Assembly (NCBI GenBank): GCA_043810615.1
Contig: JBDROA010000178.1
Span: 1-5,422, forward strand
Length of the DNA: 5,422 nt
Source of the DNA: VGBK01 sp043810615
GTDB lineage: Bacteria; Actinomycetota; Acidimicrobiia; Spongiisociales; UBA11373
Direction: 5' to 3'
Part shown: piece after piece, positions 1-5,422 of the stretch
Layout of the letters: every line of letters starts with the position of its first letter
Numbering within the stretch: position 1 is the stretch's first letter
Notes under the pieces: generated by a model
What the model was told of the DNA's origin: nothing
Database searches by the model: none
What the model saw: the letters and a program-made list of their open reading frames with translations, nothing else
Position numbers and translations under genes: made by a program

Positions 1-1012
1 GACCTGGATCCGTACGCTGCTGGCCTTGCTGGGGACGCTGTTGGTGATGGCCGCGATCATCGCCGCTCTCGGCGCCTCTCCTCTAGCCACCGGCAAGGCC
101 ATCATCACCGGGGCGCTGGGGAACAAGTTCAACCTGGGCCAGACCATCGTCGTCAGCAGCGTCCTGATCCTCACGGGCCTGGCGGCGGCCATTCCCTTCT
201 CCGCTCGGTTGTGGAACGTCGGGGGAGAAGGCCAGATGACCATCGGGGCAATAGTGGCGGCCATCGTGGGCATCGTCATCCCGGGGCAGTGGCCCGCCTT
301 GTTGGTGGTCCCCGTGGTTGCGCTGGCGGCGCTGATCGGCGGGTCCTTGTGGGCCATGATCCCGGGCTGGCTCAAGGCGCGGTTCGACGCCAGCGAGATC
401 GTGACCAGCCTGATGCTCAACTTCATCACCCTCTACATCGCCGACTGGGTGATCTTCAACGGGTTCCCCCAGGGGGTGCAGCAGACCCGCAGCATCATCT
501 CCAATGCGCGGCTGCCCCGCCCCTGGCAGGGCTGGCTCGTCGATATAGGGGTGTTCATCGCGCTGGCCGCCGCCGTCGTCGCCTTCGTGGCCGTCGCTCG
601 GACCCGGCTCGGATTCTCGATACGGGCCATCGGGGCCAATGCCCGGGCGTCCCGCCTCGCCGGGGTCCGGACCAGCAGCGTCACCGTCAGGGCCTTCCTC
701 CTGGCCGGCGCCTTCGCTGGGCTGGCCGGAGCGCTCATCGTCCAGGGCCGCGATGGCGCCCTCCTGCTCAACTTCTCGGCCAGCTTCGGCTACCTCGGGA
801 TCGGGGTGGCGCTCGTCGCCCGCCTGCATCCGCTGTGGGTGGTCCCCTCTGCCCTGGTGTTCGGGATCCTTCGCGTCGGCAGCAACAGCCTGCAGGCGGC
901 CGTGGGGCTCTCCCCCTCACTCGGTATCGCCATGGTGGCCCTGTTCATCCTGCTCTTGATGCTGGGCAAGGTGATCCGCTTCAAGTACCCGGAGAGCTCG
1001 GATGCTCACTGA
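1..1012 (+). CDS. ABC importer permease, YufP-like (BmpA/nucleoside class), 5'-truncated by window edge
   Basis: Membrane subunit of an ABC importer of the BPD_transp_2 type, nearest in motifs to YufP/NupP-like nucleoside permeases. The reading frame is open from base 2 to the window edge (T-W-I-R-T-L-L-A precede the first possible TTG at 26), so the true start lies outside and about 336 codons are visible; the family is usually about 340-370 residues. Numbering from the TTG at 26, the class motif SARLWNVGGEGQ lies at residues 59-70, followed by repeated hydrophobic segments. SEIVTSLMLNF (123-133) matches the conserved 'E-[IV]-T-x-[IL]-M-L-N' segment, and LGFSIRAIGANARASRLAGV (195-214) is the cytoplasmic coupling loop that contacts the ATPase. 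The last membrane segment ends near residue 315 with a short basic tail. It overlaps the next permease by 11 bases, so the two are translationally coupled and probably form a heterodimer. The substrate cannot be read from sequence; nucleosides or purine derivatives are the family default. Class confident, substrate not. Confidence 0.9.
   Translation, partial: TWIRTLLALLGTLLVMAAIIAALGASPLATGKAIITGALGNKFNLGQTIVVSSVLILTGLAAAIPFSARLWNVGGEGQMTIGAIVAAIVGIVIPGQWPALLVVPVVALAALIGGSLWAMIPGWLKARFDASEIVTSLMLNFITLYIADWVIFNGFPQGVQQTRSIISNARLPRPWQGWLVDIGVFIALAAAVVAFVAVARTRLGFSIRAIGANARASRLAGVRTSSVTVRAFLLAGAFAGLAGALIVQGRDGALLLNFSASFGYLGIGVALVARLHPLWVVPSALVFGILRVGSNSLQAAVGLSPSLGIAMVALFILLLMLGKVIRFKYPESSDAH
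991..996 (+). promoter_or_regulatory. Ribosome binding site for the second permease, inside the first permease gene
   Basis: GGAGAG lies 5-7 bases before the ATG at 1002, within the last codons of the upstream permease. It supports the ATG at 1002 as the start and the 11-base gene overlap as a real translational coupling. Confidence 0.6.
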
Positions 1013-1931
1013 GGACATCGTCCTGGGGTTCTTCATCATCGGCATACAGCTGATGGTCCCCATCCTGCTGGCGGCCCTCGGGGAGGCCATCACCGAGAAG
1101 AGCGGCGTTCTCAACGTCGGCATCGAGGGGGTGATGATCGTCGGTGCGTTCGCCACCGCCTTCGCCGGTATCAACAGCGGCAACGCCATCGTCGGGATCC
1201 TGGCCGGAGTCGGATCGGGCATCCTGACCGGGGCCATCCTCGCCTTCTTCTACGTCTATCGCGGGACGGACCAGATCGTCACGGGTCTCATGTTCAACTT
1301 GCTGGCTACCGGGTTCACCGGAGTGCTGCACAGCACGTTCCTCGCCGGCAAGAATGGGCCCACCTTGCCGCTGGTGCGCATCCCGGGCATCGATCGGATC
1401 CCGTGGCTGGGCCCCATCACTTCCCAGCAGAACGCCATGCTCTACGTGGGGATCGCCCTGGCCTTCGTGGTGCACTTCTTCCTGTACCGCACCTGGTGGG
1501 GGCTGTACACCAGATCCGCCGGCGAGCGGCCCACGGCCGCGGAGTCCGGTGGACTGAACATCAAGCGACTGCGCGCCCCGGCGGTGATCATCGGCTGTGC
1601 CGTTGCCGCCACAGGGGGCTCGGCTCTGGTCCTCAGTACGTCGGGGGGCTTCGTGCCGGGCATGACGGCCGGGCGGGGCTTCATCGCCCTGGGGGTGGTG
1701 GTCCTGGCCCGGTGGCGGCCTGCCTGGGTGCTGCTGTGCGCCCTCGGCTTCGGGCTCTCCCAAGGCCTGCAGTTCCTCGCGACCAAGGTCGACGCCCTCG
1801 CCGTCCTGCCCGGCCAATTCTGGATCGCCCTCCCCTACGCGGTCACCCTCGTCGTGGTCGTGTTTGCCCCCGGATCACGGTACCCCGCTGCGGTGGGGAT
1901 CCCCTACCAGCCCGCCGGCAAGGGCGGTTGA
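1002..1931 (+). CDS. ABC importer permease, YufQ-like (BmpA/nucleoside class), complete
   Basis: Second membrane subunit of the importer, 309 residues, a normal length for YufQ/NupQ-like permeases. The ATG at 1002 is preceded by GGAGAG at good spacing and agrees with the family N-terminus, which begins directly with the first membrane helix. Visible class motifs: LGEAITEKSGVLNVGIEG (26-43), the hallmark 'GE-x6-GVLN-[IV]-G-x-EG' segment; GTDQIVTGLMFNLLATG (88-104); the coupling loop GLYTRSAGERPTAAESGGLN (167-186), equivalent to 'G-x3-R-x2-GE-P-x-A-A'; and MTAGRGFIALGVVVLARWRP (221-240), matching the 'GRGFIALA-x4-G-x-W-P' segment. About eight hydrophobic stretches are seen and the protein ends in a short soluble tail. 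It is the last gene of its plus-strand unit: 38 bases after its stop comes a GC-rich hairpin, then a stronger one, and the next gene converges on it. The preceding permease is its likely partner. The ATPase serving this pair may be upstream outside the window or the minus-strand one at the right. Substrate not determinable; nucleoside-like by family. Confidence 0.92.
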   Translation: MLTEDIVLGFFIIGIQLMVPILLAALGEAITEKSGVLNVGIEGVMIVGAFATAFAGINSGNAIVGILAGVGSGILTGAILAFFYVYRGTDQIVTGLMFNLLATGFTGVLHSTFLAGKNGPTLPLVRIPGIDRIPWLGPITSQQNAMLYVGIALAFVVHFFLYRTWWGLYTRSAGERPTAAESGGLNIKRLRAPAVIIGCAVAATGGSALVLSTSGGFVPGMTAGRGFIALGVVVLARWRPAWVLLCALGFGLSQGLQFLATKVDALAVLPGQFWIALPYAVTLVVVVFAPGSRYPAAVGIPYQPAGKGG

Positions 1932-1968
1932 TCCCGACCCATCGTCGGCGGGGCGGCAAGCCTGGAGG

Positions 1969-1987
1969 CGCCGCCGGCGCGGCGGCG
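1969..1987. terminator. Short GC hairpin downstream of the permease pair, possible weak terminator
   Basis: A 7-bp perfect inverted repeat (CGCCGCC at 1969-1975, GGCGGCG at 1981-1987) with a 5-base loop lies 38 bases after the second permease stop. No T-run follows on either strand. In such GC-rich DNA a stem of this size can occur by chance, so the call is tentative. Confidence 0.25.
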
Positions 1988-2018
1988 GTCGCGACTCGGC
2001 ACACGCGCAGAAGGCATC

Positions 2019-2056
2019 CCGGCTCGGCCGGAACTCGAAGGGCCCGGCCGAGCCGG
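2019..2056. terminator. Perfect 13-bp inverted repeat between convergent genes, likely bidirectional terminator
   Basis: CCGGCTCGGCCGG at 2019-2031 pairs exactly with CCGGCCGAGCCGG at 2044-2056 across a 12-base loop. It stands between the stop of the plus-strand permease (1931) and the stop of the minus-strand hydrolase (2094), where both transcripts need an end. There is no classical U-tract: the flanks are mixed bases on both sides. U-poor stem terminators of this shape are commonly proposed in high-G+C actinobacteria. The position and the perfect long stem are the evidence; termination itself is inferred. Confidence 0.6.
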
Positions 2057-2093
2057 ACGTCCTCATTGGGAGGCCGTCGGCCCTACCGATGGA

Positions 2094-3833
2094 TCAGGCC
2101 GAGGGTATGACCGGCAGCAGCAGGTAGGCCTGCTGCGCGGGCCCGAAGTGCAGCCGATTGGTCCCGCCGAAGACCTCAGGAGGCCGGTCGCGGGGATCGA
2201 TGTGGATGAACGGGCCGCAACCCCGCAGTTCGTTCTTGAATGTCGTCAGCGCGCCGGCGGAGCCGCGGTACTCGTAGTCCTTGCCGCGAACCGAGAGCCC
2301 GAGCCGGTACCCCTTGGGGACCACGATCGAGGTGGGCCAGAACTCGATCTCCAACTGATACACCACGCCCGGGGTGAGCGGCTGCGCCTCATCGTGCGTG
2401 TGGTACGGCCGGTACTCGGTGGACAGCACCGGGTCGAGCTTGCGGTGCGAAGCCCGCAGCCAGCCTTGCGCCACCGGCATGTTCGGGTCCACCGCGCCCT
2501 GGAAGACGACCTCGTTCCCCTTCGGGTCGAAGAGGCGCAGGACCACGAACACGTCGGCGTCGACGGTGCTGGACGACACGAACAGCCGCGCCGCCAGGGG
2601 GCCGGTGATCTCCGTCTCGGCTGCCATCGGGGCCATCAGGAAGGTCAGCCCCTCCCCTATGGCCTCGTACTCCAGCGCGGCTTCACTGGCTGGAGGCGCT
2701 TCGCCCAGGCTCTTGGCCACAGGGTCCAGGTAGAACCGAGTCCAGCGAGTGCGAGCCAGCGGCCACTCGTTCTCGGCTCGTTCGACGAAACCGTCCAAGC
2801 GGCGCACATTCAGCAGCACCCGCGGGGTCTTCTCCCAGTCGTTGTTGATGCCCTTCAGGTAGTACGCGAAGAATCGCTTCTGGAGGTCGACCCCGTAGTC
2901 GGTGTAGTAGTGGGTCCAGTGCTCCAGACCATGCAGTTCGAGCCACTTCTCCGCCGACGCGGCCCGGACGAACGACTCCACGTTGCCGCGCAGGTGCAGC
3001 CCGTGGCCTCCCCAGTTGCCGGCCGATAGGAAGGGAACCTCGACCCGGGACCAATCCGGGGAGCGATCCCGGTGGTAGGCGTCATCGAGCGGATGGGCCA
3101 GGATCTCGTCGCCGAAGCGGCAGCGGTTGGCCTCCAACTCCTCGTCGGACAGGGTCTCCGGGCCGGCCACCAGCTCACCGTTGTTCGGGTTCACCCGTCC
3201 CCGGCTGCCGTACCCGTGCTGCACCGGGAGCACCTGCATGTCGTACCAGTTGCCCCAGAAGGTGGACAGCAGCCCGCCGTGATGAGTGGAGTCTCGATAC
3301 CAGTCGGCGGCGCCCTCCCAGGGGATCATCGCCACCAGGTGCGGCGGCTGCAGGCTGGCAACTGCCCACTGGTTCATTGCCAGGTACGAGATGCCCGAGA
3401 GCCCCACCTTCCCGTCGGACCACGGCTGCACCGCGGCCCACTCGATGCACTCGTAGATGTCCCGGGTCTCCCGGGGGGAGAAGTGGTCGATGTAGCCGGG
3501 AGAGCAGCCGGTGCCACGTGAGTCGAAGCGCACGCAAACGTACCCGTCCGGCACCCACTTTTCCGGGTCGCACGTCTCCCAGTTCTGGTACCGGTTCGAG
3601 GACCCCGCCGTCACATCCGGATGTTCAATGGCCATGCGGTTCCACTGGTCCGGATACCCCTCCTGGAAGGCCAGGCCCTTGCCGTACGGGCCGTAGCTCA
3701 GGATGACGGGGTACCGGCCCCCATCGGCCGGCCGGAAGACATCGGCGCGCAGCACGATGCCATCGTCCATGGCCACCGCGACATCCCAATCCACCAGCAT
3801 CCCGTCCGGCGGGCGCTCATCGGCTTGTCCCAT
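2094..3833 (-). CDS. CocE/NonD family alpha/beta hydrolase (peptidase S15-like) with C-terminal jelly-roll domain
   Basis: Predicted serine hydrolase of 579 residues acting on an ester or amide (acylase, esterase or X-Pro-dipeptidase-like); the exact substrate is unknown. The start is the ATG at 3833, which has GGAGGAGG just upstream; an in-frame TTG 15 codons earlier has no comparable site. No signal peptide or membrane segment is seen, so it is probably cytoplasmic. The alpha/beta core covers about residues 15-170 and 260-345, with a cap between (about 175-255). YGPYGKG (47-53) corresponds to the CocE oxyanion-tyrosine region (Y50). FDSRGTGCSPG (103-113) is a family hallmark. GLSGISYLAMNQW (144-156) holds the nucleophile S149, and HGLEHWTHYY (301-310) holds the likely catalytic H308. 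The canonical GW-x-D acid is replaced by NWGG (273-276). Residues about 355-575 form the PepX_C-type beta-sandwich, with clear DVFVVLRLFDPKG and VPKGYRLGLSVRG segments. It follows the ABC ATPase on the same strand after 133 bases, so co-transcription is possible but not shown. Confidence 0.9.
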   Translation of the reverse strand: MGQADERPPDGMLVDWDVAVAMDDGIVLRADVFRPADGGRYPVILSYGPYGKGLAFQEGYPDQWNRMAIEHPDVTAGSSNRYQNWETCDPEKWVPDGYVCVRFDSRGTGCSPGYIDHFSPRETRDIYECIEWAAVQPWSDGKVGLSGISYLAMNQWAVASLQPPHLVAMIPWEGAADWYRDSTHHGGLLSTFWGNWYDMQVLPVQHGYGSRGRVNPNNGELVAGPETLSDEELEANRCRFGDEILAHPLDDAYHRDRSPDWSRVEVPFLSAGNWGGHGLHLRGNVESFVRAASAEKWLELHGLEHWTHYYTDYGVDLQKRFFAYYLKGINNDWEKTPRVLLNVRRLDGFVERAENEWPLARTRWTRFYLDPVAKSLGEAPPASEAALEYEAIGEGLTFLMAPMAAETEITGPLAARLFVSSSTVDADVFVVLRLFDPKGNEVVFQGAVDPNMPVAQGWLRASHRKLDPVLSTEYRPYHTHDEAQPLTPGVVYQLEIEFWPTSIVVPKGYRLGLSVRGKDYEYRGSAGALTTFKNELRGCGPFIHIDPRDRPPEVFGGTNRLHFGPAQQAYLLLPVIPSA

Positions 3834-3966
3834 GACTCCTCCTCCACTTGCGGGAAGTCGAGCAATCAGGCTCTTCAACGTGCTGACAACAGGATTCCAG
3901 TTCGGTTGGCCCGGTACCGGCCCTCCGCGGCGAGACGAGCTGCCGCCCGGGCCAGACCCCGACGTG
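3834..3966. other. Intergenic region between ABC ATPase and hydrolase, 133 bases
   Basis: Apart from the hydrolase ribosome binding site, it contains a 10-bp palindrome CCGGTACCGG (3911-3920). It also has a weak promoter-like pair on the minus strand: TTGTCA at 3889-3884 and, 17 bases on, a poor -10 match at 3866-3861. It is slightly richer in A/T than its flanks near 3860-3905, which would suit a promoter for the hydrolase. Nothing here is strong enough to call a defined site. Confidence 0.35.
3838..3845 (-). promoter_or_regulatory. Strong Shine-Dalgarno for the CocE-like hydrolase; decides its start
   Basis: On the minus strand GGAGGAGG ends 4 bases before the ATG at 3833, and its GGAGG core is also in register at 7 bases. 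This is the strongest ribosome binding site in the window. It argues for the shorter 579-residue product over a 594-residue one starting at the TTG at 3878. Confidence 0.75.
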
Positions 3967-5422
3967 TCACGTGATCTCCCGCCCGGTCATGGCCAGAGCC
4001 AGTTCGTCCTGGGCCATCTCTGCCCGGCTCTGCTCCAGGACGCCCCGTCCCCGGTAGAGCACCAGGATCCGGTCGGAGAGCTGAAGGAGCTCGTCGAGGT
4101 CGAGAGTGATCAGCAGCACCGCCCCCCCGCGGGCTCGCATGTCCAGCAGGCGGCGGTGGACGTAGTCGATGGCGCCGACGTCCAGCCCCCAGGTGGGGTT
4201 GTCGGCGATGAGCACTGCAGGCTGCCGCGACATCTCACGGGCCAGCACGACCTTCTGCTGGTTGCCCCCCGAGAGCGAGGCGACCTTGAGCTGGGGGTCG
4301 GGGGGCCTGACGTCGTACTCCTCCAGGATCTGGCGGGCGCGCGACCGGATGTCCTTCCACCGCAGCAGGCCCCAGCGACTGTGGGTTCCCTGAGGTATCT
4401 CGGTGACCATCAGGTTCTCCGCCAGGGTCATGTCGAGCACCAGCCCCAATCCATGCCGGTCCTCCGGAATCACGCCCAGGCCCCGGCCGCGGCGCTCGGC
4501 CGGCTCGGCATGGGTGATGTCGACGCCTCCGAGCAGGATCTGGCCCGACTTGACCTTGCGCAGCCCGGTTAGGGCCTCGACCAGTTCCCGCTGGCCGTTA
4601 CCCTCGACCCCCGCGATCCCGAGGATCTCCCCCGGGCGGAGCGAGAAGCTCAGGTCGTCGAGCACACTTCCGTGGCTCTCCTCGATGCGGTCCATCGACA
4701 AGTGCCCGGCCTCGAGGACGGGCTCGGCCCCTGTCCCCTCGCCGGCTTCGGCGGAGGAGACGGCCTCGAATTCCTGCCCGGTCATGGCCATGGCTAGGGA
4801 GCGCTCGTCGAAGCTGCCCCGGACCGCCTGGTGTACCCGGCGCCCCCGGCGCAGCACAGTGACCCTGTCGGCCACCTCCATGACCTCCGCGAGCTTGTGG
4901 GTCACCAGCACGATGGAGTACCCGCGCTCGCGAAGCACGCTGAGGATGCCGAGCAGATTGGCGATCTGCGCCGGCCCCAGAAGAGCGGTGGGTTCGTCGA
5001 GGATCAAGATGGTGCCCCCCCGGTACAGAGCCTTGATGATCTCGACGCGCTGCTGCAGCTCGACAGGGAGATCGCCGACGATGACCGTCGGGTCGATGGG
5101 CATCGCAAGCTCGTCGGCACGCCAGCGAACCCGGTCCTCGATGTCGGAGATGCGGAGGCGGAGGTTCGTCACGCGTTCCAGGCCGAGGACGACGTTCTGC
5201 GCCACGGTGAAGGTCGGGACCAGGCTGAAGTGCTGGTGGACCATGCCGATGCCGAGGTCTATGGCATCGGCTGGGGAGCGGATCTCCACCCGCTCGCCGC
5301 GTACCCGGATCTCGCCGGAATCGCTCGGCACGTGCCCGAAGAGGATGTTCATCAGGGTGGTCTTGCCGGCGCCGTTCTCCCCGAGGAGCACGTGGATCTC
5401 GCCCTGGCGAAGGTCTAAGTCA
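3967..5422 (-). CDS. ABC importer ATPase with two nucleotide-binding domains (sugar/nucleoside class), 5'-truncated by window edge
   Basis: Cytoplasmic ATPase subunit that powers an ABC importer of the RbsA/YufO (NupO-like) class. The frame is open to the right edge (D-L-D-L-R-Q-G-E-I-H precede the GTG at 5391), so that GTG is not the start and roughly 20-25 N-terminal residues are missing; 484 of about 505-510 expected residues are visible. Numbering from the GTG: NBD1 has Walker A GENGAGKTT (4-12), Q-loop Q53 in MVHQHF, Walker B LILDEPTA (129-136) with E133, and switch H165 in VTHK. Its signature is LPVELQQRVEI instead of the usual LSVG-x-QQRVEI. After a linker (about 206-240), NBD2 has the lysine-less Walker A GVEGNGQREL (261-270), an intact signature LSGGNQQK (373-380), and ADNPTWGLD (396-404) without a catalytic Glu; the switch segment LITLDLDEL has no His. 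The Lys/Glu-less NBD2 is normal for this class; the LPVE change is not typical. The hydrolase lies downstream on the same strand. Partner permeases are not collinear: the only pair in the window is on the opposite strand. Confidence 0.92.
   Translation of the reverse strand, partial: DLDLRQGEIHVLLGENGAGKTTLMNILFGHVPSDSGEIRVRGERVEIRSPADAIDLGIGMVHQHFSLVPTFTVAQNVVLGLERVTNLRLRISDIEDRVRWRADELAMPIDPTVIVGDLPVELQQRVEIIKALYRGGTILILDEPTALLGPAQIANLLGILSVLRERGYSIVLVTHKLAEVMEVADRVTVLRRGRRVHQAVRGSFDERSLAMAMTGQEFEAVSSAEAGEGTGAEPVLEAGHLSMDRIEESHGSVLDDLSFSLRPGEILGIAGVEGNGQRELVEALTGLRKVKSGQILLGGVDITHAEPAERRGRGLGVIPEDRHGLGLVLDMTLAENLMVTEIPQGTHSRWGLLRWKDIRSRARQILEEYDVRPPDPQLKVASLSGGNQQKVVLAREMSRQPAVLIADNPTWGLDVGAIDYVHRRLLDMRARGGAVLLITLDLDELLQLSDRILVLYRGRGVLEQSRAEMAQDELALAMTGREIT

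Larger units (their letters stand above)
1932..2093. other. Convergent intergenic region, 162 bases
   Basis: This gap separates the tail-to-tail permease and hydrolase genes. It holds only the two inverted repeats listed separately. Open frames that cross it are antisense or out-of-frame extensions from neighbouring genes, with arginine- and proline-rich translations and no recognisable domain. Confidence 0.6.

Noticed and set aside
26..28. TTG as the start of the first permease
   Set aside because: The frame continues hydrophobic and open to the window edge, no ribosome binding site precedes it, and the family has more N-terminal residues. The gene is truncated by the window.
83..829. Long minus-strand open frame (248 codons) opposite the first permease
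   Set aside because: It lies antisense to a clear transmembrane permease. Its translation is rich in Gly, Asp, Pro, Arg and Glu with no domain, as expected of a high-G+C shadow frame.
981..1817. Minus-strand open frame (278 codons) opposite the second permease
   Set aside because: It is entirely antisense to a well-supported permease, has low-complexity charged composition and no recognisable motif.
3861..3889. Promoter-like TTGTCA with a -10 candidate upstream of the hydrolase (minus strand)
   Set aside because: The -35 is acceptable but the -10 hexamer (ATTGCT) matches the consensus poorly, so it is mentioned only within the intergenic entry.
3911..3920. CCGGTACCGG palindrome in the ATPase-hydrolase gap
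   Set aside because: It is a single 10-bp palindrome of common high-G+C type, with no repeat copy nearby and no regulator in the window to bind it.
3962..3972. Palindrome ACGTG-T-CACGT at the ATPase stop codon
   Set aside because: A 5-bp stem with a one-base loop cannot form a stable hairpin, and as an operator it has no partner site; likely chance.
3703..4572. Plus-strand open frame (289 codons) across the hydrolase start and ATPase 3' end
   Set aside because: It covers two confidently assigned minus-strand genes and their gap, and its translation shows no family features.
4831..5418. Plus-strand open frame (195 codons) opposite NBD1 of the ATPase
   Set aside because: It is antisense to the Walker A, Walker B and signature motifs of a real gene; a composition-driven shadow.

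Overview
The window is a dense, high-G+C bacterial segment (roughly two-thirds G+C by eye) with strong third-position G/C bias and long spurious open frames on the opposite strands. The coding style and gene families would fit an actinobacterium or a similar high-G+C soil or marine lineage. No rRNA, tRNA or lineage-specific marker is present, so the taxonomy is only a suggestion.

Layout from left to right. Positions 1-1012 (+) hold the 3' part of an inner-membrane permease of the BmpA/YufP-type ABC importer class (nucleoside/purine-like uptake, BPD_transp_2 fold). It overlaps by 11 bases a second, complete permease of the YufQ type (1002-1931, +). A 162-base convergent intergenic region follows, with two GC-rich inverted repeats; the second is a perfect 13-bp stem that probably ends transcription from both sides. 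On the minus strand, 2094-3833 encodes a CocE/NonD (peptidase S15-like) alpha/beta hydrolase with a C-terminal jelly-roll domain and a very strong Shine-Dalgarno. After 133 bases without a gene, 3967-5422 (minus, 5' end outside the window) encodes the tandem-domain ATPase of a sugar/nucleoside-type ABC importer.

How the parts may work together: two permeases plus a double-NBD ATPase are three of the four usual components of a Bmp/PnrA-lipoprotein nucleoside importer; the fourth, the lipoprotein, is not in the window. In the standard operon the ATPase and permeases lie on one strand in the order ATPase-permease-permease. Here the permeases and the ATPase are on opposite, converging strands with a hydrolase between them. 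Either one transporter locus has been rearranged, or two related importers lie tail to tail. The hydrolase lies downstream of the ATPase on the same strand and may process an imported ester or amide substrate; this is inference from context only.

I found no CRISPR array, mobile element, RNA gene or clearly new system. The points most worth a second look are the split transporter layout, the asymmetric ATPase with an eroded first signature motif, and the hydrolase's missing canonical catalytic Asp.
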